Assembly (NCBI GenBank): GCA_002490835.1
Contig: DKUU01000006.1
Coordinates: forward strand, 1 to 64,000
DNA length: 64,000 nt
From: Lachnospiraceae bacterium UBA7196
GTDB taxonomy: Bacteria; Bacillota; Clostridia; Lachnospirales; Lachnospiraceae
Reading direction: 5' to 3'
Shown here: piece after piece, positions 6,573 through 14,773 of the stretch
Layout of the letters: each line of letters opens with the position of its first letter
Numbering within the stretch: position 1 is the first letter of the stretch
Position numbers and translations under genes: made by a program
Notes under the pieces: generated by a model
The model's input: only the letters and a program-made list of their open reading frames with translations
The model's database searches: none
Told to the model about the DNA's origin: nothing

Positions 6573-8735
6573 TTACAGGTGCAGCACTCTTTCCTTGATT
6601 TCCTGCGTACGTCCCTGATTCCAGAACTGCGTGCCGATATATCCGCAGGTACGCCTTGCCACATTCATCTTATCCTGATCGGTATTGCCACAGTTAGGGC
6701 ACTTCCAGATCAGTTTCCCATCCGTGTCCTCTACGATCTCGATCTCGCCGTGGTAATCGCAGACCTGACAGTAATCGCTCTTGGTATTTAACTCCGCGTA
6801 CATGATATTATCGTAAATATACTGCATTAGAGAGAGCACCGCATCCAGATTGTTCTCCATGTTCGGTACTTCCACATAGCTGATGGCACCGCCGGGGGAA
6901 AGCTCCTGAAACTGCGACTCAAATTTCAGCTTATCAAAGGCGTTGATATCCTCCGTTACATGAACGTGGTAGCTGTTGGTGATATAATTTTTGTCCGTCA
7001 CGCCTTCGATGATGCCAAAGCGCTGCTGTAAGCATTTCGCAAACTTATAAGTGGTGGACTCCAAAGGCGTGCCGTAGAGACTGAAATCAATGTTCGTCTC
7101 CTCCCTCCACTCCTTGCAGGCGTTATTCAGATACTGCATCACCTTAAGGGCGAAAGGCGTCGCCTCCGGATCGGTATGGCTTTTGCCCGTCATATAGCGA
7201 GTACACTCGCACAGCCCCGCATAGCCAAGGGATATGGTGGAATAGCCGTCATAGAGAAGCTTGTCGATCGTTTCCCCTTTTTTCAATCTGGCCAGCGCGC
7301 CGTTCTGCCACAGGATCGGCGCGGCATCCGACAGCGTTCCTTTGAGCCTGTTATGTCTCGCCATCAGCGCCCGTCTGCAAAGCTCCAGACGCTCGTCCAT
7401 GATCTTCCAGAAGCGTTCCATGTCCCGTCCCGACGAACAGGCCACATCTACCAGATTCAAAGTGACCACACCCTGATTGAATCTGCCGTAAAACTTCGGC
7501 TGGTCGTTTTCGTCATGATACACGGTAAGGAAGGAGCGGCAGCCCATACAGGTATAGCAGTTGCCGTCCTTTAACTGTTTCATGATCTTTTCCGATATAT
7601 AATCAGGCACCATACGCTTTGCCGTACACTGTGCCGCCAGTTTCGTCAGATACCAATATTTTGTGCCCTCGCGGACATTGTCCTCCTCCAGCACATAGAT
7701 GAGTTTGGGAAAAGCAGGCGTGATATAGACGCCCTTCTCATTCTTGACACCGCGGATGCGCTGGCTCAACATCTCCTCAATGATCATCGCCAGATCGTCC
7801 CGCAGCTGTCCCTCGGGAACCTCGTCGATATACATGAACACCGTGATAAAAGGCGCCTGTCCGTTGGTTGTCATCAGGGTGATGACCTGATACTGAATGA
7901 TCTGCACACCCTGTTTGATCTCATCCTTCACGCGCCGTTCGGCAATCGCATTGATCTGCTCTTCAGTCGCTACAACGCCCATCTCCTGCATCTCCGCGCG
8001 CACTTTCTCACGGAATTTTTCTCTGCTCACATTGACAAAGGGCGCCAGATGCGAAAGGGAAATGCTCTGCCCGCCGTACTGGCAGCTCGCGATCTGCGCG
8101 ATGCTCTGCGTTGCCACGTTACATGCCGTGGAAAAACTTTTGGGCGTATCAATCATGGTCTCGCTGATCACCGTGCCGTTTTGCAGCATATCTTCCAAGT
8201 TGACCAGACAGCAGTTGTGCATGTGCTGGGCAAAATAATCCGCGTCATGAAAATGGATCACGCCCTGCTCATGCGCCTCCACGATATCCGGCGAAAGCAG
8301 GAATCGCTTGGTGATATCCTTGCTCACCTCTCCCGCCATATAATCCCGCTGCACGCTGTTGACCGTGGGATTTTTATTGGAATTTTCCTGTTTGACTTCC
8401 TCGTTATTGCACTCCAACAAACTTAAGATCTGCTCGTCCGTGGAATTGGATTTGCGCACAAGCGCTCTCTTATAGCGATAGGTGATATAATTTCTGGAAA
8501 TGGTGTAGGCCCGGTACTTCATCAACTGGTTCTCCACCATATCCTGAATCTCCTCCACGCTGGGAGCCCTTCGCATCTCCTCGCAATGATCGGCTACCAC
8601 AGAGGCGATCTCGTCGATCTCCTCCTCCGACAGCCGGTCTTCTTCCTGCACGCTGTTATTTGCCTTCCTGATCGCCGCCACGATCTTCTTTAAGTCAAAG
8701 TTTACCTCCACGCCGCTTCTCTTAATGATCTTCAT
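6573..8735 (-). CDS. nrdD: Anaerobic (class III) ribonucleoside-triphosphate reductase
   Basis: A 720-residue class III reductase making deoxynucleotides without oxygen. Residues 1-95 form an ATP-cone allosteric domain (MKIIKRSGVEVNFDLKKI). The catalytic barrel follows, with HFHDADYFAQHMHNCCLVNL and NCYTCMGCRSFL. The C-terminus has the zinc cysteines (CQVCDYHG and CPNCGNTD) and the glycyl-radical motif RRTCGYIGTQFWNQGR. All key residues are intact and the length is normal. A consensus-like promoter with NrdR-type boxes lies upstream and nrdG downstream. Confidence 0.97.
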   Translation of the reverse strand: MKIIKRSGVEVNFDLKKIVAAIRKANNSVQEEDRLSEEEIDEIASVVADHCEEMRRAPSVEEIQDMVENQLMKYRAYTISRNYITYRYKRALVRKSNSTDEQILSLLECNNEEVKQENSNKNPTVNSVQRDYMAGEVSKDITKRFLLSPDIVEAHEQGVIHFHDADYFAQHMHNCCLVNLEDMLQNGTVISETMIDTPKSFSTACNVATQSIAQIASCQYGGQSISLSHLAPFVNVSREKFREKVRAEMQEMGVVATEEQINAIAERRVKDEIKQGVQIIQYQVITLMTTNGQAPFITVFMYIDEVPEGQLRDDLAMIIEEMLSQRIRGVKNEKGVYITPAFPKLIYVLEEDNVREGTKYWYLTKLAAQCTAKRMVPDYISEKIMKQLKDGNCYTCMGCRSFLTVYHDENDQPKFYGRFNQGVVTLNLVDVACSSGRDMERFWKIMDERLELCRRALMARHNRLKGTLSDAAPILWQNGALARLKKGETIDKLLYDGYSTISLGYAGLCECTRYMTGKSHTDPEATPFALKVMQYLNNACKEWREETNIDFSLYGTPLESTTYKFAKCLQQRFGIIEGVTDKNYITNSYHVHVTEDINAFDKLKFESQFQELSPGGAISYVEVPNMENNLDAVLSLMQYIYDNIMYAELNTKSDYCQVCDYHGEIEIVEDTDGKLIWKCPNCGNTDQDKMNVARRTCGYIGTQFWNQGRTQEIKERVLHL

Positions 8736-8813
8736 TCCGTAACGCCCCCATATTCCCTTTGCTGAAATACCCCAACATCCTGTATGCTTATTCTGTCATT
8801 ACCCCGCTGCACG

Positions 8814-8858
8814 TACTATATATTGTATCACGGCAAAATATTATGTCAAGTTGTTGTG
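8814..8858 (-). promoter_or_regulatory. nrdD promoter with two NrdR-like boxes
   Basis: On the reverse strand, TTGACA (8849-8844) and TACAAT (8827-8822) are 16 bases apart, a good vegetative promoter about 90 bases before nrdD. The -10 region overlaps CTATATATTG (8816-8825), a full match to the NrdR-box core CwATATATwG. A second, weaker copy, CAAGTTGTTG (8847-8856, 7 of 10), covers the -35 and is exactly 31 bases from the first. Paired boxes three turns apart are the known NrdR arrangement. The nrdR gene is not in the window. Confidence 0.8.
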
Positions 8859-8954
8859 GTGTTTATTTTTAGAAAATCTTTAGGAATATTTTGACTGACT
8901 TAGTCGGTAAACCATGCCGGGCTCACACGATTCCTCCCAATCTTTCGGCAAAAT

Positions 8955-9707
8955 CTATATCACGTAGTCATAATCCTTTAACACGCGCCGCAAAAATTGT
9001 GCCGTCCGCTCTTCCTTCGGCGCCGTAAAGATCTGCTTCGCACTTCCCTGCTCCACGATCACACCGCCATCCATAAACACCACCTTGCTTGCCACCTCCT
9101 GCGCGAAGGTCATTTCGTGGGTGACAATGATCATAGTAGCTCCTTCATTTGCCAGTTTTTTCATCACGGCAAGCACTTCCCCGATCAATTCCGGATCGAG
9201 CGCCGAGGTAGGCTCATCGAAAATCAGTACATCCGGATTCACGGCAATGGCTCTCGCGATGCCGACGCGCTGCTGCTGTCCCCCGGAAAGCTGGGAAGGA
9301 TAATAGTCGTATCTGTCGGCAAGCCCCACCTTATCAAGCGCCTTTTTCGCCCGCTCTTTTGCTTCCGCCTTCGGCACCTTTCTGGCTATGACCAGCCCTT
9401 CCATCACATTTTGGAGCGCCGTTTTATTCTGGAACAGATTATAATTCTGAAAGACAAAAGCCGTCTTCTTCCGCACTTTGGCAATGACCTGCTTAGATGC
9501 GCCGTGCAGCCGCGTGTTGATATCGTCAAACGTCATCGTCCCCTGATCCGCCTTTTCCAAAAAATTCAGGCAGCGAAGAAGCGTCGTTTTCCCCGATCCG
9601 CTGGGACCTAATATCACAACGATATCGCCCTTATTCACCTCGATATCGACGCCCTGCAGCACTTGATTGTCCCCAAAACTTTTCTTTATATTTTCTACCT
9701 TTAACAT
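8955..9707 (-). CDS. Polar amino-acid ABC transporter ATP-binding protein
   Basis: A 250-residue ABC ATPase of the GlnQ/HisP/TcyC type. The Walker A motif GPSGSGKTT, Q-loop FQNYNLF, signature LSGGQQQR, Walker B VLIFDEPTSALDPE and switch His (VTHEMTFA) are all intact. The ATG at 9707 fits the family start (MLKVENIKKSFG) and has AGGA upstream; a GTG at 9722 is less likely. It is the last gene of a five-gene reverse-strand operon: methyltransferase-like protein, binding protein, two permeases, ATPase. This type moves cystine, glutamine or related polar amino acids. Confidence 0.92.
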   Translation of the reverse strand: MLKVENIKKSFGDNQVLQGVDIEVNKGDIVVILGPSGSGKTTLLRCLNFLEKADQGTMTFDDINTRLHGASKQVIAKVRKKTAFVFQNYNLFQNKTALQNVMEGLVIARKVPKAEAKERAKKALDKVGLADRYDYYPSQLSGGQQQRVGIARAIAVNPDVLIFDEPTSALDPELIGEVLAVMKKLANEGATMIIVTHEMTFAQEVASKVVFMDGGVIVEQGSAKQIFTAPKEERTAQFLRRVLKDYDYVI

Positions 9708-9734
9708 TCGATCTATCCTCACTTTCCCGCATCT

Positions 9735-10472
9735 TTAGGAAAAAACCCGTCTTGCATTCCTAACCGAAGCCGGCTTTTTATAAGCCGCCGCTGCCCGCTC
9801 TGTCAGATGAAACACGCCCTGCACCAGGCTGCACAGAAGAATGTAGATAAAAAAGATGACCAGATACGCTTCCAGATAGTTGTAGCCGAATGAGGCATCT
9901 ATCTTTGCGATCGCCGTGACATCCTTCACCGTCATCATAAAGGCAAGCGAGGTACTTTTCAGCAGATTTACGGTGGTGTTGCAGATATTGGGCAGCGCCG
10001 CCGTAAGCGCCTGCGGAATGATGATCCTGACGTAAGCCTGAAATCTGTTCATCCCGATGGAGAGTGCCGCTTCCATCTGTCCCTTATTGACCGTCAAAAG
10101 CGCTGACCGAAACACCTCGGACAACACTGCTGTCGTATTCAAAATAAAGACCACATAGGCGTAAAGAATCGGATTCACCGTAAAAATGTTATAAGAAAGC
10201 CCGCACACCTCCTTGATCAGGTAATTCAATAGAGTCGGCAGCAGACTGTATAAAAATAAAATCTGTAATACCACCGGCGTCCCGCGGACAAACGAAACAT
10301 ATGCCGCTGCCGCCCTCCTGCCGATTCTGCCGTCACCTAACTTGGTAACCGTCATCAGAAAGCCAAGCGGTGCGGAGACAAGCAGCGTTACGATCACGAT
10401 CTGAAACGTCACGGGAATCCCATGCAAAACATCAATAAAGGTTTCCGCCATAAACTGAAGATCAAGATTCAT
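9735..10472 (-). CDS. Polar amino-acid ABC transporter permease
   Basis: A 245-residue permease of the HisMQ family with about five membrane helices. The EAA loop is seen as GQMEAALSIGMNRFQAYVRIIIPQAL, the site that contacts the ATPase. Its ATG at 10472 has AAAGGAG about 10 bases upstream; a GTG at 10481 would sit too close to that site. The start lies just after the stop of the preceding permease (TGA at 10478-10480), so the two are translationally close. It forms a heterodimer with that neighbour by analogy with YtmL/YtmM-type systems. Confidence 0.9.
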   Translation of the reverse strand: MNLDLQFMAETFIDVLHGIPVTFQIVIVTLLVSAPLGFLMTVTKLGDGRIGRRAAAAYVSFVRGTPVVLQILFLYSLLPTLLNYLIKEVCGLSYNIFTVNPILYAYVVFILNTTAVLSEVFRSALLTVNKGQMEAALSIGMNRFQAYVRIIIPQALTAALPNICNTTVNLLKSTSLAFMMTVKDVTAIAKIDASFGYNYLEAYLVIFFIYILLCSLVQGVFHLTERAAAAYKKPASVRNARRVFS

Positions 10473-10477
10473 GCTGC

Positions 10478-11176
10478 TCACACTCCTTTCTTAAGTTCCC
10501 GATAAAGACCTCTTTCCCACAGCGCCGCCCCTTTTTCGATCAGGACAGTCAGCACCCAATAGAGGATAAACAGCGCCAGATACACTTCCAGACTGTAAGA
10601 GCTCTGATTTTGTCCGATGATCAGTTGTCCTTTTCCCATAATGTCAATCAGGCCAATGGTGTAAGCAAGGGAGCCTTCCTTCATCAGATTCACCAAAGCG
10701 TTTGTAAAATTAGGGATCGCCACCCTGATACACTGCGGCAGTACGATCCGGTAGAACGCCTGAAACTCCGTGAGCCCCACGCTGACCGCCGCCTCCCTCT
10801 GCCCTCTGTCCACCGCTTCATAGGCGGAGCGAAAAACCTCCGCCATAGTCGCGGCAAACAAAAGGGAGAACGTAGTGATCACAAAAAAGGCCTTGTCCGC
10901 ATCATTGATATCGATCCCAAACGCATTCAGAAGCTCCGGCAGCCCATAATAGACCAGAAAGAGAAGGACAATCGAGGGAATACACCGTATCACATAGATA
11001 TACAGGTTTGCAAGAAACTGTCCTACCTTCCCCTTCCTGATTTTTCCCGCTGCCAAAAGCGCCCCGAGCAGGCTGCCGAAAAACACCGTTCCTACTACAA
11101 TGGCTGCTGTTACCGGCAGGAAGGGCAGTAACTGCGGCAGCGTTTCCAGTATGTATTGTGGATGAAATGGACGCAT
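10478..11176 (-). CDS. Polar amino-acid ABC transporter permease
   Basis: A 232-residue HisMQ-family permease with about five membrane helices. The EAA loop is seen as GQREAAVSVGLTEFQAFYRIVLPQ. AAAGGAG precedes the ATG. Two non-identical permeases in one operon indicate a heterodimeric channel, as in the histidine or the B. subtilis YtmLM cystine systems. It follows the binding-protein gene after 21 bases and leads into the second permease. Confidence 0.9.
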   Translation of the reverse strand: MRPFHPQYILETLPQLLPFLPVTAAIVVGTVFFGSLLGALLAAGKIRKGKVGQFLANLYIYVIRCIPSIVLLFLVYYGLPELLNAFGIDINDADKAFFVITTFSLLFAATMAEVFRSAYEAVDRGQREAAVSVGLTEFQAFYRIVLPQCIRVAIPNFTNALVNLMKEGSLAYTIGLIDIMGKGQLIIGQNQSSYSLEVYLALFILYWVLTVLIEKGAALWERGLYRELKKGV

Positions 11177-11197
11177 GGCTGCACTCTCCTTTGCAAG

Positions 11198-12124
11198 TTA
11201 TAATTCGTCTCCGATCTGATAGCCTTCCGGCACATAATCGAACAGGCTGTAACCGAAATACTCCTGCTGCAATTTCTCCAGCGTGCCGTCCGCCTCAAGT
11301 TTTTCCCATGCCTCATCGTACGCGTCCGCAAGCGCCTGCTGGTCCTTGCCAAACAGCGGCCATGTAGGGATTCCTTCGTAGTCGATGAAGCGCAGCCGTT
11401 CTGCATAATCGTGATACTCGCCCTGCTCCGACTCTACATTAGCGGCAAAGGAAGTCTTGATATTGATATAGGCGTCATATCTTCCTTCCAGCACCCACTG
11501 GTAGCCGTCCGCCGCGCTAAACTGATCCCCCGCGATCAGATCGATCGGCTTGTCGGGATGGTTTTTATTGTAATTATCTACGATTGTATACTGCGCGTTC
11601 TGCGCGCCGATGGGTACCAGTTTCCCGCTGTACTCCGCAAAGGAAGAAAGATCGGTGATCTGGTCCGCATCCTCACTTCTGATGGCGATACCGATGATGC
11701 TGCTCCCGATATAGTGTTTCGGAAATACAAACTTTTTAGAGCGTTCTTCCGTCCACCAGACACCCTTCGTGCCAACATCATATTTACCCGAATCGATCCC
11801 GATCAGCAGATCGTCGTCCGTGGTCCCCACATAGGTAAACTCATACTGCGGCAGAAGCTCATCGACCGCCTTCAATACCGCCACCTCATAGCCGTCGGAA
11901 TTTCCGTTCTCGTCAATGAAATCATAGGGCTTATAGGCCTGCGTATGCGCTACCGTGATCTTTGTCACGTCATCCGCCGTCTGCTCTGTCTGCTCCTTCG
12001 CCTGTGCCTGTGCCGTCACACCGCCTGCCGCATCCGTACCGCAAGCCGCTGTTCCCAGCCCGACAGCCGCGATCGCTGTGGCCGCTATCACTTTATTTCT
12101 GATGTCAAGATATTCCTTTTTCAT
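11198..12124 (-). CDS. ABC transporter substrate-binding lipoprotein, polar amino-acid type
   Basis: A 308-residue SBP_bac_3-type binding protein. The N-terminus carries a lipoprotein signal ending in GTAAC (lipidated Cys), followed by a short Ala/Gln/Thr linker and the two-lobe domain starting ITVAHTQAYKPYDFIDENGNSDGYEVAVLKAVDELL. The body resembles YtmJ/YtmK-type cystine-binding proteins, but the ligand cannot be proved from sequence. AAGGAGGAGAC precedes the ATG. It stands between the methyltransferase-like gene and the permeases in one operon downstream of a Cys-rich leader ORF, which favours a sulfur amino-acid ligand. Confidence 0.88.
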   Translation of the reverse strand: MKKEYLDIRNKVIAATAIAAVGLGTAACGTDAAGGVTAQAQAKEQTEQTADDVTKITVAHTQAYKPYDFIDENGNSDGYEVAVLKAVDELLPQYEFTYVGTTDDDLLIGIDSGKYDVGTKGVWWTEERSKKFVFPKHYIGSSIIGIAIRSEDADQITDLSSFAEYSGKLVPIGAQNAQYTIVDNYNKNHPDKPIDLIAGDQFSAADGYQWVLEGRYDAYINIKTSFAANVESEQGEYHDYAERLRFIDYEGIPTWPLFGKDQQALADAYDEAWEKLEADGTLEKLQQEYFGYSLFDYVPEGYQIGDEL

Positions 12125-12163
12125 AATAAGTCTCCTCCTTTTTCTCTATCCTTTATCTGCTGC

Positions 12164-13159
12164 TTATCTTCTGCCGTACTGCCCGGCCGCCTTACGAATC
12201 CATTCCAGTCTCTCAAGCGGTGTATCCGAAGGAATCGTGCAGTCCGCGCCGAGAATGATGCCTGTCGTGCCCGCTTCATCCAGCAGCTTCTTCGTGTACG
12301 CCTCGACCTCGCTCTGACTCCCCTTGTAAAGAATATCGTTTTTGGTATTGCCGAAACCGCCGATCACGGCGCGTCCGCCAAACAGCTTCTTTCCTTCCGT
12401 CAACGAAACATGCTCCACGACCACTGCCCAGTTGATCACTTTGACATCATAATCCTGATAGACGGAAAGGTCGTTCCTTGCGCCCTCATAACCGCAGATA
12501 TGTAAGAGGTTATAGTCGCTGACCGCATTCGCCGCATTGAGTACGCCCTGCTCACTGGGTGTGACATAAGTAAGGTACTCTTCCTTCGTAACCGCCCCGT
12601 CCTGTATATTCCTCGTACTCAGATAAATACCGTCCGCCTTTCCTTCCGTGATCAGCTTCACGGCAAGCTGCGACAGATCCTTCTTGATCACATTCAGCGC
12701 ATAGGCAAGTTCATCGGGATTTTCCTTGATCAGCTTTGCAAGCGTCAAATCCGATCCCGCTTCCACCAACACAAACCGTAAGACCGACACCGGTGCGAAG
12801 ATATTATAGAAGGTCGCCACCTCGCTGCCAAATCGATCCGTAAGTCTTTTCACCAGCGCCGTCTGCGCATCGATCCACGCATCCACTTTTCCGCTTTCCG
12901 CCTTCAGCAGATCCGCCGCCGTCTCCACTTTGGCAAGCGTAGGATTGGGATAACGGAAATATCCGTCGCTCATCAGCTTGACAAAATCCGGCTTGAAATC
13001 ATCATAGAATCGGAAATGCCCTTCCACATTCTTTTCGATAATCTCCGGCCTGTCGTCAAAGAGATTTTCCGGCGCGAAATGGAACCAAAAACCCACCGGA
13101 ACCCGCTCCGTCTTTTTGTTATCAAACGCATCAAACACCAACTGCCTTTTATCGCTCAT
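12164..13159 (-). CDS. UroD/MtaA-family methyltransferase-like protein
   Basis: A 331-residue member of the uroporphyrinogen decarboxylase superfamily. It carries the zinc-binding H-x-C...C set of the corrinoid-dependent methyltransferases MtaA/MtbA/CmuA: HICGYEGA (H220, C222) and LGADCTIPSDTP (C307). That separates it from true heme-pathway UroD. No corrinoid protein or methanol/methylamine methyltransferase lies nearby. It is the first gene of the operon with the amino-acid ABC transporter, so it may act on an imported methylated, perhaps sulfur-containing, compound. GAGGAAAAGAAG precedes the ATG. Function beyond superfamily is inference. Confidence 0.82.
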   Translation of the reverse strand: MSDKRQLVFDAFDNKKTERVPVGFWFHFAPENLFDDRPEIIEKNVEGHFRFYDDFKPDFVKLMSDGYFRYPNPTLAKVETAADLLKAESGKVDAWIDAQTALVKRLTDRFGSEVATFYNIFAPVSVLRFVLVEAGSDLTLAKLIKENPDELAYALNVIKKDLSQLAVKLITEGKADGIYLSTRNIQDGAVTKEEYLTYVTPSEQGVLNAANAVSDYNLLHICGYEGARNDLSVYQDYDVKVINWAVVVEHVSLTEGKKLFGGRAVIGGFGNTKNDILYKGSQSEVEAYTKKLLDEAGTTGIILGADCTIPSDTPLERLEWIRKAAGQYGRR

Positions 13160-13247
13160 CTTCTTTTCCTCTTTTCTTTTTTATTTGTGCTTTTTTTGTT
13201 TTCATGTTTCTACCGCTTCTGCCTGTGTTTCTGCCTTATTTTTGCAC

Positions 13248-13270
13248 AAAAAAACAGGCTTCAAAGCCTG
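13248..13270 (-). terminator. Intrinsic terminator between leader ORF and operon
   Basis: On the reverse strand CAGGCT-TTGA-AGCCTG is followed by seven T (13254-13248). It lies 37 bases after the stop of the Cys/Met-rich ORF and about 90 bases before the methyltransferase-like gene, so it would stop transcription of the whole transporter operon unless read through. The stretch TTGAAGC near the ORF's end (13318-13312) can pair with GCTTTGA in the left arm (7 pairs, two of them G-T), a possible antiterminator. Confidence 0.75.
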
Positions 13271-13307
13271 CGTAAACTTTCTCCATGCCGCATATACACA
13301 GCGTGTT

Positions 13308-13454
13308 TCATTGCTTCAAAGAAAGCATCACATCCTTCAGACTTCGATTTTCTTTTTCTATTCCATTTTTCCACATAGAGCATGACATACCACAGCAACA
13401 CATACACGCTCTCCTTTCCTGACAACCCATCATCTTCATCATTGCTTTTCTCAT
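13308..13454 (-). CDS. Cys/Met-rich 48-residue leader peptide (candidate attenuator)
   Basis: An ATG at 13454 with AAAGGAG seven bases upstream opens a 48-codon ORF ending in TGA. It holds six Cys (C11, C17, C19, C20, C21, C25), nine Met and one Trp; the core is ACMCCCGMSCSMW. No signal peptide is present. It follows a consensus promoter and precedes an intrinsic terminator and the amino-acid ABC operon. This is the layout of a leader peptide that senses charged tRNA-Cys by ribosome stalling, as described for poly-Cys leaders in mycobacteria. It could instead be a small metal-binding protein. The translation signal and composition are seen; the role is inferred. Confidence 0.7.
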   Translation of the reverse strand: MRKAMMKMMGCQERRACMCCCGMSCSMWKNGIEKENRSLKDVMLSLKQ

Positions 13455-13496
13455 GTCTCTGCTCCTTTCTTTTTTCTTTTCATACTTTTCCTATCT

Positions 13497-13551
13497 AAAT
13501 CGTATGATTTAATTTTAAAAAAATATTAACACGCTATATTTTACTTGTCAA
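13497..13551 (-). promoter_or_regulatory. Promoter of the leader ORF and transporter operon
   Basis: On the reverse strand TTGACA (13551-13546) and TAATAT (13528-13523) are 17 bases apart, a near-perfect vegetative promoter. Just downstream, in the predicted start region, lies the dyad AAATC-GTAT-GATTT (13497-13510), a possible repressor site. The transcript would begin near 13516, giving a 60-base untranslated region before the Cys-rich ORF. Confidence 0.75.
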
Positions 13552-13589
13552 CCTATTTTTAGAAATTTTTGAAAAAAGTAAAAAAACAC

Positions 13590-13637
13590 GAAAAAAAGGA
13601 CTTCCCCGTGGAACACAATTCCTACGAAAAAGTCCTT
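13590..13637 (-). terminator. tRNA-Thr terminator
   Basis: On the reverse strand AAGGACTT (13637-13630) pairs with AAGTCCTT (13603-13596), with a smaller stem inside the loop, followed by a run of seven T (13597-13591). It directly follows the tRNA and isolates it from the operon downstream. Confidence 0.75.
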
Positions 13638-13642
13638 CCAAA

Positions 13643-13715
13643 AGCTGGAAAAGGGACTCGAACCCTCGACCTACTGATTACGAATCAGTTGCGCTACCGA
13701 CTGCGCTATTCCAGC
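13643..13715 (-). tRNA. tRNA-Thr (anticodon CGT)
   Basis: A complete 73-base cloverleaf. The acceptor stem pairs GCTGGAA with TTCCAGC, discriminator T. The anticodon stem is CTGAT/ATCAG around the loop TTCGTAA, giving anticodon CGT, which reads ACG (Thr). The T arm contains GGTTCGAGTCC. CCA is not encoded. A terminator follows directly. Confidence 0.95.
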
Positions 13716-13794
13716 TTATTCCCTGCAACAATGATTATTATATGATGGAACGCATCATTTTGCAAGTAATTTTTCAAGAAAATCCATGCTTTTT

Positions 13795-14685
13795 CTATTT
13801 TTCGTTCTTTTGCAGATGTACATCCATCTGTGGATAAGGAATGGGGATACCCGCTTCATCCAGCGCGTACTTTGTCGCTTCCAAAAGCCGCCACTTCGTC
13901 TCCCAGAACACTTCGTTCCTGCTATAGCAGCGCAGACACAAAACCACGCTGCTGTCAGCCAGTTCGTCAACAAACACCCGCTTTTCCTGCTCCTGTAATA
14001 CCCCCTGATCCGCGTTTAACACCGAAAGCAATACCTCTTTGGCCCTGCGGATATCCGCTTCATAGGAAATGCCGATCTTAATATCCATCCTGCGGTCTTC
14101 GGTCGTGCTCATATTGAGGATATTCGAGTTTGCAAGAGTCCCGTTTGGCACTACGACAATATGCCTGTCGGGAGTAATTAATTTGGTGTAAAAGAGCTGC
14201 ACTTCCTCCACCGTTCCCTCGTTACCCGCAGCGTCTCTGATATAATCCCCGACCTTAAACGGCTTTAAGAGCAGGATCAGTACGCCGCCTGCAAAGTTTG
14301 ACAGGCTCCCCTGCACCGCCAAACCGATGGCCACGCCTGCGGAACCTACCAGCGCCACCACACTGGCAGCGTCCAGTCCAAAGTAAGAAGCGATCGTAAA
14401 GAGCAGCAGGATGTAGAGCACCGCCTTGACAAGAGAATCCAGAAAACGGCTCACCCCCACATCCACATTGCGGCGCGCAAAAGCCTTACGCATGATCCTG
14501 CGGATCAGTTTAATGAGCTGGATGCCGATAAAGAGCACCACCAGCGCCATCAGTACCCTGACGCCCAGACGAAGCAGCTTTTCCGGCAATTCCTGTAAAT
14601 AGCGCTCGATCAGCCCTACATTCAACTCGTCTGACGCGATATACTCAATCTCCCTGATCTGCTCTTCTACGACCTGCTCTTCCAT
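13795..14685 (-). CDS. Small-conductance mechanosensitive channel (MscS family)
   Basis: A 296-residue MscS channel that releases solutes on hypo-osmotic shock. An amphipathic N-terminal helix is followed by three membrane segments. The pore helix is the Gly/Ala-rich GSAGVAIGLAVQGSLSNFAGG, followed by LKPFKVGDYI and the beta domain with VVPNGTLANSNI. Length and layout match E. coli MscS. The ATG at 14685 has GGGAGG four bases upstream; the longer frame adds a Gly-rich stretch unlike the family. It stands between the tRNA and glgB on the same strand. Confidence 0.92.
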   Translation of the reverse strand: MEEQVVEEQIREIEYIASDELNVGLIERYLQELPEKLLRLGVRVLMALVVLFIGIQLIKLIRRIMRKAFARRNVDVGVSRFLDSLVKAVLYILLLFTIASYFGLDAASVVALVGSAGVAIGLAVQGSLSNFAGGVLILLLKPFKVGDYIRDAAGNEGTVEEVQLFYTKLITPDRHIVVVPNGTLANSNILNMSTTEDRRMDIKIGISYEADIRRAKEVLLSVLNADQGVLQEQEKRVFVDELADSSVVLCLRCYSRNEVFWETKWRLLEATKYALDEAGIPIPYPQMDVHLQKNEK

Positions 14686-14773
14686 ACCGCCTCCCGGCTT
14701 TCCTGCGCCTGATACGCGGGCCGCCCCCATCTCTCCCAATCGTTTACCGGTTTGGGCCCGCTTCTGTTACTCT

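Noticed and set aside
12164..13159. Heme-pathway uroporphyrinogen decarboxylase
   Set aside because: The H-x-C and distal Cys zinc set and the operon context fit the methyltransferase branch, and no heme genes are nearby.
13016..13385. Forward ORFs rich in Phe and Cys near the leader
   Set aside because: They cover the methyltransferase start and the leader on the opposite strand and lack ribosome sites; the promoter, Shine-Dalgarno and terminator all point to the reverse strand.
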